From Allacma fusca (lineage: Eukaryota; Arthropoda; Collembola; Symphypleona; Sminthuridae): DNA of 64,000 nt. Below are positions 31,142 to 42,041 of the stretch, piece after piece (within the stretch, counting starts at the first letter, position 1; every line of letters starts with the position of its first letter). The stretch covers positions 22,384,887 through 22,448,886 of the forward strand of contig OX359250.1 in NCBI GenBank assembly GCA_947179485.1, written 5' to 3'. The notes below the pieces were generated by a model, which worked only from the letters and a program-made list of their open reading frames with translations, did no database searches and was not told the origin of the DNA. Made by a program: the position numbers and the translations under genes.

Positions 31142-31807
31142 CAGTAAAACTTGTCTATAGTGGTTTCTCTAGGGGAAAGAGAATTTGACCACTATTAACA
31201 GGGACCATTGTGCCGGATATAGTGGTCCTAACCACTATATACAGTACTTCAAATTAAATAATTCTCACGCACAATTAATGCATTAATGCTTGCTCAGTAT
31301 GCAATATTTTATTAGCAATTACACTTTATTAAAGTAATTTACAAATTTTTGAATGCTTTAGACTTTTAATATTGTTCCTTGCGAGAAATTCTTGAAGGAA
31401 ATGTACACATTGGTGGGCCGTTACCCAAGACGTCATAATTGTAATTCCCTTTAAAATAACTTCGAAAACCAATCATACCGAGCACACTTAAGCACCACTC
31501 CAAGCCTCAACACAAGAAATGCGTGTTATGGAATGTGCATGACGTTTTTGAAGTTGTCTAACTTCGCGCGATTTAAATTTACACTAATGTTTATTCGGAC
31601 CACTATATGCAGAGTTGAAAGCCTGCATTTCTATACGAATGGTCAAAAATCCCCGACCATAATTGGCAGGGGACCACTATATAAAAAACTATTATAAGCG
31701 GGGTGTACGTAATGTTAAAAGATAGGACTTATGACGGGGAAACCTGACATGGGCCACAATGTGGAGGAAACCACTATATAGCCGGCCACTATATACAAGT
31801 TTTACTG
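31142..31807. mobile_element. Tc1/mariner-pogo-like MITE
   Basis: A 666-bp element. The ends CAGTAAAACTTGTCTATAGT and, read inward, CAGTAAAACTTGTATATAGT match at 21 of the first 22 positions. Each is flanked by TA (31140-31141 and 31808-31809), the mariner target. Subterminal CCACTATATA motifs recur six or more times near both ends, and the interior has no transposase. The CAGTAAAAC start is widespread among mariner/pogo elements. Confidence 0.85.
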
Positions 31808-32039
31808 TATATTGCATACAAATATTCGGAAATTGTGCGAACTTACATAAAAAACTGCGTGTATTTACGCATGAATGTAGGATATGTGCCCAGCTTTGGT
31901 CCATACTGGATCAATGTTTCATGTTGTGAAATCATTAGCAAAAATTAGGCTGATGTCATCTGCAATTCTCTAACAAGAGCAAGGTCAATCATTTAGGTCC
32001 CGATTAGGGTAAGAATCAGACTCAGGAAATTACAGGGCG

Positions 32040-32239
32040 NNNNNNNNNNNNNNNNNNNNNNNNNNNNNNNNNNNNNNNNNNNNNNNNNNNNNNNNNNNNN
32101 NNNNNNNNNNNNNNNNNNNNNNNNNNNNNNNNNNNNNNNNNNNNNNNNNNNNNNNNNNNNNNNNNNNNNNNNNNNNNNNNNNNNNNNNNNNNNNNNNNNN
32201 NNNNNNNNNNNNNNNNNNNNNNNNNNNNNNNNNNNNNNN
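32040..32239. other. Assembly gap (200 N)
   Basis: A run of exactly 200 N bases. The true length and content are unknown. Reading frames reported across it are meaningless. Confidence 1.
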
Positions 32240-33160
32240 GGCATATCAATATAAAATAATAGTAGAGAAATTATGAAAGGGTTCTCACCAACAGATGTGG
32301 GATTATGCCGAAAACAGCTGCTATGATATAGGAGGCAGGCAATTGTGAAGAGAGATGAGCGTACGGGAGAACATGTGAGGTGGAATAGAGAAAAGAAGTA
32401 TAGGGTTATGTGGAGGCCGGCTGGGAGAATAGAGAGGCTGAGGAAAAGGTAGCTCCGCCCACGCGGCAGAGTTGTAGTTTGAATTGTACTGTGTGAGTGT
32501 GTGGGAGCAGGAGCAATTCATGTAAGTTTTTTTTCATTTCATAATTTTAGTTTACTTCATAATTATTAGGTTAGGGTTTATATAATTCAGTACAAGTGGT
32601 ATATTTGTAACAATTCTCCCCTTTTAATGGGAGTAGGACTACTGTATATGACCATTAAACACATCAGACTTGACTAACACAATATTTATAAGCAGATATT
32701 AATAAGGAACGATATAACTTTCATAGGGAACAATCAGGTTTCTAAAGTCATTTTACGAGAACACAATAACTCAGTACTGTAAAGAACACTCACATCGAAC
32801 ACATCTTATTCGTTATGAACACAATAAATAATGGTTTTTGAAGAGAACAATCACAATAAATATCTCAGACTCGAAGATCACAATATATCAGTATGAGGAA
32901 AATAGTGGTTATTGAGAGAACAATCTTAATAAATATCTCAATCTCGAGATCACAATTAATCTGTATGAGAGCAATTAATATTACCGTAGGGAACAATCAC
33001 CGGTTACATAGTGATATCCTATGTATCGTTTGAGACTAGGTAAATAAAAATATAATTGTCAAAACTTGTACTACTACCACAAGTGTGGGTCCTCACTATT
33101 ATACGGATTATTGTCTCTAATTATTATTAATATCCGAGCTATGACGACTTATGTAAGGGT
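32240..33160. other. No gene seen; left side of the gypsy element
   Basis: Contains several loosely repeated GAGAACAATC..AATAAATATCTC steps (about 32690-32990) with a period near 70 bases. This may be the U3 part of the 5' LTR. The left LTR boundary was not found. Confidence 0.4.
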
Positions 33161-33164
33161 GTAA

Positions 33165-33361
33165 TTATGGTCTAGGGGAGACGTCATTCGTATTGTTTAT
33201 ATTTATTTGCGCATCTACCTCACGGTAAAAGGGTGCCTGGAATATTATTATAACTCTATCACTGGGATTATTGAATAAACCGAAATTATTTATTCAGAGT
33301 TTTTGTATATGAGACTACCCTTATTACATAGCACAGGTAATAATCTAGGTGGTTCATTACA
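33165..33361 (+). repeat. Ty3/gypsy 5' LTR, recognisable 3' part
   Basis: Homologous to 36526-36722. Shared blocks include GTCTAGGGGAGACGTC, ACCTCACGGTAAA, TATTGAATAAA (an internal polyadenylation signal), TAGCACAGGTAATAA and the terminal GGTTCATTACA. Divergence is about 20% or more by eye, with several indels. The LTR probably begins further left. Confidence 0.7.
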
Positions 33362-33362
33362 G

Positions 33363-33379
33363 TGGCGATCCTGCCAGGA
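33363..33379 (+). other. Primer-binding site of the gypsy element
   Basis: TGGCGATCCTGCCAGGA directly follows the LTR end (one base after CA). It begins with the TGG that pairs with a tRNA CCA end. The primer tRNA is not identified. Confidence 0.7.
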
Positions 33380-33853
33380 TAGAGTTATTTTTCTGTGCTG
33401 TCTCTATCTCACAGATAGATTAGTTAGGTTAGATTTATTTAGCTACTTTTATTGAAGTAGGATCTAGATTAAGAGTTAGGTTAATTACTTCCAATTAATC
33501 TAGGATTAGGTTTAAGTAATTAGGCTAGCTACTTTCACGAGTAGGTGTATTTTAGTCCACTCTCTTAGCACGGCCACCTAGCGAATATTATCTCAAGTAG
33601 TCTTCGTTAGGGCTATAGATTGTGGGGCCATCTCTTGCTTGCAGGGAGAGATAGGATTTTGCCCACAACTCTCACGAGCTCCCTGGGCAGTGGATCTTGT
33701 GTAGTTGCTCCCTCACGGCTGCACTACGGTATAGTAGTCATTCCCTCACGGTTTTTGATTGCCGAGTTAGTTAAGTTAGTCTGATTGGCTCTCCTTCACA
33801 GGTTGTAGCCTAGCAGTTTACTTGTTGTTGTAGAATTTTCCTACGTAGTCAGT

Positions 33854-35137
33854 ATGTCAGGACGTGGTAGGAGAAATGCCCAGCCTGAAGCTGAAGGGGC
33901 AAGCGGCCAGGAAGACGGTCCCCAAATTACACTTGAGTCCATTACTGAATCTATTATGCAGCAGTTTATGAACGCGGACATGCATGCTCCGTTTTGGACA
34001 CTATTGTCCGATAGACTTAATGCGGAAAATCAATTACGCATAGAGCAGCTCCGACAAGAATTAGCCAGAGCTACAGCTGCTTCGGCAGCCGCTTCTAATG
34101 CTGCTAATGCTGCTGCCGCTGCAGCCAATCGGGGACAAGCCCATGCTGCAGGAGCTCATGCAGCTCAACCGCAGATAGACCGAGTGTCTCCTTTACTACG
34201 CACATGCGATATTAAGATCCCCAAATACAGTGGAGCTTCAGATAGAAAGACTCCCTTTGATTATATCGAGGAGCTTGAGCGCTACCAAATTGCAGTCGGA
34301 TATTCTGATGCCGACATGTTGGCTAAAGTTCTGCCACTTTCTCTCGACGGTCCTGCCTATCGCTGGCTTAGATTTTTAGGACCTTTTGCTACACTCGACG
34401 CGTTTAAAGTAGCGCTCAGGCGAGAGTTTCAAGCTGTGGGCTATTCCGTAGAATTGCGGAAAGAATTAGACGAGCGCTACCAGGGCCCCGATGAGCCCCT
34501 CACTTCTTTTATTCAGGCTATTAACTGCTACTATATGCGGCTTGAACCTAATGCTAGTGACGATGTTAAGGTAGCCAAGATTATTTCTCTCATGCACCCC
34601 GAATACAGATTCTACGTCATGAATCGCACTTTCCGCACCATGCGAGAACTCGCCAGCGCTGCACACGTTATTCAGGAGCAAATTAAGCACACTCGCGACT
34701 ATAAGCTCCCGCGGGAGTCCGAGCAATCTTTAGAGCCGTCTTGTGCTTGGGTTCCTGCCCGCTCTCTTAAATCTTCGGGGATAGAGTCACATTTGACTAC
34801 ACCAGGTCAACCCACTGAGGCTGACCTCAAGTTGAAGTTCCCGGCTATTGATCCGTTCCGCTATTTCCATAACTCAGGAACTAGCCGTGCCTCTAGGGAT
34901 AGATCTCGAGAAAGACCCCGAGAGAACTCTGGAAATACGGCCGGGAATCGCTTTCGGTCAAGCTCCCGTGAGAGCACCCATCGTTCTCCTAGCCCTGGGC
35001 CACGAGGCCGACCCCAGCCGAGCCGTAGTCCTTCCCCTAAACGGCCGGTAGACATGTCCACCATCACATGCTACAAATGCAAGGAGACTGGCCACTACAA
35101 ATCGAACTGTCCCTCCCTTAAGGGAAACGGCCAGTAG
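33854..35137 (+). CDS. Ty3/gypsy Gag, 427 aa
   Basis: Intact frame from ATG 33854. It has a glycine/arginine-rich start, a helical N-terminal stretch with an alanine/asparagine-rich linker (about residues 75-110), a capsid-type domain (FDYIEELERYQIA ... AYRWLRFLGPF ... SFIQAINCYYMRL, about 120-290), an arginine/serine-rich linker, and one CCHC zinc knuckle CYKCKETGHYKSNCP near the C-terminus. In relatives Gag forms the particle and packages element RNA. The frame overlaps pol by a few codons, and pol lies one base back (-1). Absence of stops in 427 codons means little decay. Confidence 0.9.
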   Translation: MSGRGRRNAQPEAEGASGQEDGPQITLESITESIMQQFMNADMHAPFWTLLSDRLNAENQLRIEQLRQELARATAASAAASNAANAAAAAANRGQAHAAGAHAAQPQIDRVSPLLRTCDIKIPKYSGASDRKTPFDYIEELERYQIAVGYSDADMLAKVLPLSLDGPAYRWLRFLGPFATLDAFKVALRREFQAVGYSVELRKELDERYQGPDEPLTSFIQAINCYYMRLEPNASDDVKVAKIISLMHPEYRFYVMNRTFRTMRELASAAHVIQEQIKHTRDYKLPRESEQSLEPSCAWVPARSLKSSGIESHLTTPGQPTEADLKLKFPAIDPFRYFHNSGTSRASRDRSRERPRENSGNTAGNRFRSSSRESTHRSPSPGPRGRPQPSRSPSPKRPVDMSTITCYKCKETGHYKSNCPSLKGNGQ

Positions 35138-36039
35138 CCGAGACTCTGTACCTTTCAGACTCTCGGCCTATTGAATTACTCCTCTCACGACCGGATAATA
35201 TTCCGCTTGTAAATATTGCCTTCTTCGCCACAGCCTACTCTGGGCTCTTAGATACAGGGAGCACCTGTAGTTTTATAAGTAATAAAGTTTATTCTAATGT
35301 TAAGTCTCGTTCTCTTGTTCGGTTGAATGATACCCCCATTATTCTTGCGCAAGGCTCTTGCTCTGCAATTGGGGAAGTTCTACTTAGATTTACGTTTTAT
35401 GGCAAAGCATGCTGCCGCAAATTTCTAATTATTCCCAGTTTACCTAGAGATGTTATTCTTGGTAGAGATTTCATTTCTTCACTTAAGATAGTTATAGATG
35501 TAGAAAGCAACAATTGGCACTTTAGAGACTTCCACGATGTACAATGGGCGTTTGAGAATTTCCCACTCCGGAATGAAATATGTATGTTCACGGATGTCCC
35601 ACTAGACGTAGATAGGCTCTCTGGGTCAGAGTTCTTTTCGACCCCCGATAGAGTCCGTTGTAGATCCCTTCTATTGAAATACCGACACGTTTTCTCCGCC
35701 CGCCCGGGCTTATGTACTCTATATGAGCATGAGATTGACACCGGTAATGCTAAACCTATCTATCAGAAGCCCCGCTTCATGAACGAGGCTAAAAAGACAA
35801 TTCTAACCAACACTGTTACCGAGTGGTTGGACCTAGGCTTAATTAAACCATGCACTGGGCCCTGGGCTTTCAATACAGTTATACGCCCCAAATCTGACGG
35901 TACTTTCCATCAGCCTAGTCCTATAGCGATTACTCTCCTAGAGGTAATTTTTATGGGTACATACTTGGGCATCTACGACTACCTACCTGATTTCTTCTTT
36001 CATATTATTGCCTTAAATATTAGCTTTTGCTATATTTAA
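35122..36039 (+). pseudogene. Ty3/gypsy pol fragment: protease and start of RT
   Basis: The open frame begins after a stop at 35119, overlaps the end of gag in the -1 frame, and carries the retropepsin active site SGLLDTGSTCSF followed by the flap/helix VILGRDF. The RT entry motifs are HEIDTGNAKPIYQKPR and WAFNTVIRPKSDGT. Homology stops there (about 35915). The following 40 codons (ITLLEVIFMGTYLG...) are hydrophobic and unrelated, ending at 36039. The catalytic YxDD, RNase H and integrase are missing, so this is a deletion derivative. Confidence 0.8.
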
Positions 36040-36525
36040 GCTATATATGCATTTCCTTGTGTTTTGCTCTATCTTAAATTAAATAAATAAATTCTGTACT
36101 ATACGTATATGCCATTATTTTCACGGTTGTGTGGCATATAAGTCCTTGCCCACTTCCACGGCATATATTAGCTTGTAGCACCATTTTTCCCGTGCTATAA
36201 GGGTAGGGTATAATAGCTCTGGAGAGGTTCTACGCTCTCGTTAAGAGGCGCAGAGCAGAGCTGTCCTGTAGGGCTAGAAGGCACTAAGCCAGGACACTTC
36301 TTCCAGGGAAATTCTGGTCAGGGGTAAAACAGACCATCGCCCCAAATACCCCCCACATGTATAAGTGTATTTTACCTGAATTTATAAGAGTCCGTAACAC
36401 ACTGTAGCGCCATATACTTATGGAATATTGTTTATCTTGTAAGGCTACCACCAAGAGTGATCTCAACTTGTTACTGATATCTATAATTAATTTACTTGAG
36501 TATTATCCACGTAATTGGAGCGATA

Positions 36526-36722
36526 TATGTAGTCTAGGGGAGACGTCAAATTGTAAAGTATATAGAGAAGAGTGTTATACCTCACGGTAAATTGTATCTG
36601 GAACATTATTAATTCTATTCTGGGTTTTATTGAATAAATATAAAGAGTTTATTCCCAGTAGTTTTGTATTTGATCCTGCCTTTATTACTTAGCACAGGTA
36701 ATAACCAGGGTGGTTCATTACA
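36526..36722 (+). repeat. Ty3/gypsy 3' LTR, recognisable part
   Basis: Partner of 33165-33361, ending GGTTCATTACA. See the 5' copy for shared blocks. Bases 36040-36525 may hold its left part but could not be aligned convincingly to the 5' side. Confidence 0.65.
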
Positions 36723-39355
36723 TTATTAATCAAGCGGAGACCCTGTCAGATAACTGCAACTGCGCATCTACAATTTTTGTATGTTACATGTTTTGGGGCT
36801 ATCATTTCTCGAGAAATGCTTGGAAATAAAGGTTGCAATTCGGCGATAAGAGTAGAATTCTAAAAATAAGCGAAAAGTGACAAAGTGGAAATTGTCAATC
36901 AAAACATGGTTTCATAACCCTTCAGTGACCTCTATGGATTACTGACAATGATAACGCTTCTTTCCTGAATATTTTTCTTGCTTTTTAATCAGGCACACAG
37001 CACAAAATTGCTTATGTTCTGCATTAGTCACAAAATTAACATTGTGATGAATTGGAATGGGTATGAAATAATATTGCACCGGCCAAAATTTGTTCAAAAT
37101 TCAAAATTTTATTAAATAGGATTTTTTCTACATTATCCTATACACTAAATTGAGAATTTTCCAAGGCTCACTCAATGTTCAATATGTTCACCTAATTTGT
37201 TTTAAAATGTCCTGTTCGGGATATTGTTAACTTTATGAGGTGAACGAGCAAAACAAAATATCCAGTAAGAATCGTTGATTCCATTCATGCTGCATAAGAA
37301 AAGGGAAAAATGCAACGTTTCGGCTCGTTATGAGTCTGTGTCTAAAGTATTCATTTACAATTAATAGGGATCATTTGCTGTGCTTGTATGGAAACCTTTA
37401 ACTTGACTACAAACCCTGGTACCCTCAAAAATATTGGAGGTGAAACATTTGCGAATGTCCATTAGCAAACAAAGTAGTAATTATTACAAGATAACTTAAG
37501 AAATCGCAACATACGATATCGTAAATTTTTATCTTAAATAACCGAACCCCCTGGTTCGGGAAATGCGTACAGTTTCGTTTGAAATTCCATTTCGTTTTAT
37601 TTTCTTGTCGTTTACGTGGAAGAAACTGAACACCAATAACAGCATTTTTAATTTTATAAATGTCGTAGTCGCTAAATAGTTTGTTACTATTTTCAATGGA
37701 CTTGGAGAGTAACTGCATTATTTTAGATGAGAATATCGTTTTTGAGAATGCCATTACCAAACCCTCACAAGGAATGACAGTTTAGACTGGAAAACTACAC
37801 GGTTAGTTTTACTATTATGGCATGATCACTCATTGAAAGGAATACATGTGTTAATATAAACCTTGATTCTAGAAGTGAATGAAAGTAAAACTTAACGAGT
37901 CTAGCCTGTGATTAATGTTTGGGTGCTCCAACATCTCTCGTAGCTTTCCCATCCGGTTACAGTCGTCGGTATGTACTGTAAGGAACTATTTAGCGGCTCA
38001 ATGAATAGTTCCCAACTCAAAATATAAAATAATATGACTCCCAAAGAATAGCAAAAGATATGTGTTTATTGTTTCAAGTTCAATTTAGGAGTGAAGGCCA
38101 GAAAGAAAATAGGTTTTGTTCAGTATTATATAAGCATTAGATTGATTGTTCCATATGACAAGTAGAAATATTACAAAATTACGGGGATTGACAATAAATA
38201 TTGAGGCACTAGTTGAGGTTGATAGTTGGCTGCCAATGCAATTAGTTTTGAGAAGTAGTAACGGATAAAAATATTAGTTACAGACGTTACAGTACTCATA
38301 AGGTCATAATTTAGGAGTATTCTCATCACATTTTTCATAATTTCAATTAGTTGTCAATTGGTTTATTGTGTAGTTAATCCGTTGAGTTTCTTACAAGAGT
38401 CATTTCTTAATACTTTCGAAGAAATTAGCACGAACGATTATGGATTATATTATTTTGGTACAATTATATGATACATAGAAGACTATGATGCGTAGGATTT
38501 CTTTGGGCATTTACATATACTGTAAACCATGACGACTTGAGCAATGACTTAACTGCAAGCACCTTAAACTTTTGTATTAATTCTCAGAAATGCTACTCAT
38601 CCTGACTCTGTTTTACTTCCTTCACCAGTTTACCGAGAGTTTTTGGACAAGCAGGATGAAACAGAATTTTGAAAATCTGTAAAAATTATGCATTTAAAAA
38701 TTATAAAATAAACTAAAAAGTAACCCTTTCTTGGGTGACTTCATGGTCTCATGGTGAGAAATGTTTCTTGGCAGTGATTTTTTGTGTATGATCGATGGTT
38801 TGATGAATTTGTAAGATTTTTTCCCGTTATGTTAATTTGCAGATTCTTCAGAATATGCTGCTAATATATCTTATGTATTTTACTGTGATACCCAAACATT
38901 TCAATGAACATAATTTTTTATTTCATTATTCCATTCCACAGCAAAAATAAACCACTCATAGCTTAAAACAATGGTAAATAAGATTCTAACCAATCTAAAT
39001 AAGATGTTTTAAATAAAAAAGTAGAAAACTAATTTTCAACCTTATTCCCGACATAGGGGAACTGGCGAACTTTTAATTCTCAGTCTCACTGCATTGCAAT
39101 GTTACAACAATAATAATTTATCCGTCCAAACTCAGAAGTGTATTACAGTGCACTCGCACCATGAGGACTTCCCGAAAAATAAAATGTTTTACTCTCTTAA
39201 CCGAAGGAAAATTAAAATTCCTACAATTGACCCAATAGTTTTGCCCGTACTGAGGAAAGTTATTCTCCGGGCGTCCGTTATAGCGTGAGCCGTTGTGTAC
39301 ATACATATGAAGTCCCTCCTCGTCAAGTCCGTATAATCTGTATCAAAAACCCCAT
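36723..39355. other. No gene seen
   Basis: 2.6 kb, AT-rich, no supported exon, RNA gene or element end. The 111-codon ORF at 37425-37760 (minus) has no partner exons and an ordinary composition for chance ORFs here. Confidence 0.4.
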
Positions 39356-39361
39356 AGTATC

Positions 39362-40827
39362 TTATAAGGTAGATACTTTCCTTTGGTTCTTTTGAATGAT
39401 GGTCAAATTATGATGCAAATCAGCCACACTACAGTCCCCCAAGAAGCAATCGATGAATTGTACGGAGAGCAGAGTTTCGTTGTGTTTTTGAAGGAAGCCC
39501 CTGAGACTCTCACATACAGAAGGTAGAATATCGGCTTGATTAATGGAGATCGTCTCAATTAGTGGTAAATTCCACTTGTTCAGCAACCAGGAGGTTAAGG
39601 GACAGAGTGTCGCATTTACGATTTCCAGCGTCTCCAACTCCGGTAAGTTAAGTTCCGGTAGATTATTTCGATCCTTCTCTTCCGATCCGTAGCAAATTTT
39701 GTCAATGCTAACGGTCAACTTTTGAATATTTGGGAAAGTCGTGGTAATATCTTGAACAAATTTTTCCGATAGAGGCGAGGTTACCCGGACGTAGACGATG
39801 TCATTTACGTGGAAGCCTTCGGGGATGTAGTGGGTCAGATTTCCGTCGTCCGTTCCGCGGAATATAACTGCATTGCACGAATCCCTAAATTTTTGGTACT
39901 CCTCTTGGGCTGATAAAACACAGTAGACATAAGCTTCGTTATCATTATTTTGGCTAGAGAGCGCTACCAGTGCGTCGACATCTTCAAATTGCAATGTTGG
40001 GAATCCTTTACTCCCTTCAGGAGACATTTCGTCCTCCAGCAATACACTATTGCTTATTTCTTGAATTGAATTCAAGTTCCAATCCTTGACAAGCAATGGA
40101 GCCAACTGATCTTCGTCACTGTCCCCGTACATTTGAGGGAGGACATATATCATGCTCACGGCACATAAAAATACTGCAGCAATGGTAAGCATCGTGAGAA
40201 AGTAAATTATCCTCTTCCTTTGAATTATCCTAAAAAGTCAAAATTTACAAGCATTAATAAAAATTAATTTTCTAGAATTTTTGAACGAAAAAATTATAAG
40301 TTTTCAGTAACTCAATCATATGCTAAAATGTTTGGGTTTGCAAGTGGGAAATGGCACATGTATTAAATACTAAGTTTTAATTTTTTTATACTATTTATGT
40401 GAGTGAAAATTTGATCAGTAGCTTGTAAGTTTCCCTGTAAAAATGTACATAATGCATTAATAATAATAAATCATTATTATTACCATTGCTCGTTCAATTT
40501 CAGATCACTTGCTGACAGCTCGCTGATAGAAAGCATCGGCATGTAAACATCCGTGTGTGTGATGTCCCAGGCGGTTTCTCTAATTAAAACAAAACATGGT
40601 TAAATATTACGATATCCAATGGCACTGATTCCAAGGACTTGGAAATATTCCTGAAGGTCTGAATGATCCCCATTATGTTGAACGGTGTTACTTACTAATT
40701 TTTGCGGTCTTTATTAATCACTCATTTATTATTAGTATCTCAGTAAAAAATAAGAAATAATCATTAGAAAATCTTACTTCGACGCTGCGTATCGTAGTGC
40801 TGAATTAACGGATTCAGAGTTTTCCAT
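39362..40827 (-). CDS. Membrane-anchored family protein B, three exons, 337 aa
   Basis: Exons 40827-40778, 40579-40484 and 40229-39362 (50 + 96 + 868 bases, sum divisible by three), phases 2 and 2 as in gene A. The start is MENSESVNSALRYAASK, followed by the 96-base exon ETAWDITHTDVYMPMLSISE.... A membrane segment lies after QRKRIIYFLTM (LTIAAVFLCAVSMIYV, about 60-78). The outer part shares with A the block YVYCVLSAQEEYQKFRDSC ... FRGTDDGNLTHYIPEGF. It stops about 120 residues earlier than A: LLSVQFIDCFLGDCSVADLH then a short tail. Type II topology is likely; function unknown. Confidence 0.75.
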
Positions 40828-41950
40828 CTTTTTTTTATTTTTTTGTAAAACTGCAATATTTTGATATGGAAAAATGAAGTGTGGATCAGCAGTCTGGTCC
40901 TTTCTGAATGAATTGAACAAACGTATGACTGAATGGGATAAATAGCAATTTTGTTTTTATCTACGCGAACGTTGTAGTGTTAGACATAATCTATGATATT
41001 ACTCAACTGGATTTTCAGGAATATAGGATTCATTAATAATTTCCTATGTTGAAAGCCTTTTATTATTTTTTTTTTGAGTACACACCAAAGATTAAGCTTA
41101 TCATTGTAATGTCATTCTGAAAACATGATAACTTACTCACATCTCATTGGAAAATCGTTTACTAATGATCAATATTCACTTGGGCAAAGGTACACTTTAT
41201 TTTTTACTGTATGTATAAAATCTATTTATACGAAACTATGGCTTAGTTATCTTTACTGGGAAAATCAAATAATTTTGCTACTGCATATTGTGCCGAACTA
41301 CATGTGCCCCATGGCAGAAAATAATTATTATTATCAGAATACAGGAAGCAAACACCAGCTGCTGCAAAATTGTTTTTGTGGGTATTTCCACGCTGTATTC
41401 TTACTTGTAGAATGAGAAATTATTGGGATATTGCAAACATTCGGAGTTGATAGATCAAATGCATAATTGATGGCTATTGACATAGTATATCAAAAACATT
41501 TTCGACTTTACAATACTTCCACCCTTCCATCAGCAATTTGTCGCTGATGGAAATATGTTGATAGTGAGACCGGACCAGACTGCTATACAAAATTTCCGTC
41601 ATAATATTTGCACAGCTTTTGCTTTGTCATTGCCTATGATCAGCACTAAATGTATAATTTTAAACTCTAAAAATCTCTTTTGAGACATTTTGTAAACACA
41701 AATGGAGCCGGCCAATTGAGACAAGCATTTTTGACTGAAGATATGTATATATTTTAATCATTTTAAGTAGGTACTTAAGTACTACATTGTAACGACTTGC
41801 GAAAAATCTTGCAGTTTTAATAGATTTTTGGTACGACAGGAGATGGCGAGATGGCAGCAAGATTCTAAACACAGATGTTTTTCAGATTCAAGAGAATCTA
41901 ATAATAGTTTACAATTTGTTGACAATGATTGTTGTAAATATTTAAGTAAT
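40828..41950. other. No gene seen; 5' flank of gene B
   Basis: Intergenic between genes B and C. A 96-codon ORF (41125-41415, plus) and a 70-codon one (41660-41872, minus) have no splice or family support. Confidence 0.4.
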
Positions 41951-41956
41951 AAAAGA

Positions 41957-41962
41957 TTTATT
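41957..41962 (-). terminator. Polyadenylation signal AATAAA
   Basis: AATAAA on the minus strand, 80 bases past the stop of gene C. Confidence 0.5.
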
Positions 41963-42041
41963 TGTAAGATACTGTTTGTATATACGTAAATAGTTAAAAT
42001 ATTTAAAGAATACTGTTTCTATAAAATAACAATTTTAGGGC

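Larger units (their letters stand above)
33165..36722 (+). mobile_element. Ty3/gypsy LTR retrotransposon, pol truncated
   Basis: LTR remnants at both ends, a primer-binding site, an intact gag, and a pol that holds only protease and the first RT motifs. The remainder of RT, RNase H and integrase is absent: only about 490 bases lie between the end of homology (about 35915) and the 3' LTR homology. The two LTRs differ strongly although gag is fully open, which argues against simple ageing of one insertion. Confidence 0.8.

Noticed and set aside
31993-32249. ORFs across the N run
   Set aside because: They consist of unknown residues from the assembly gap.
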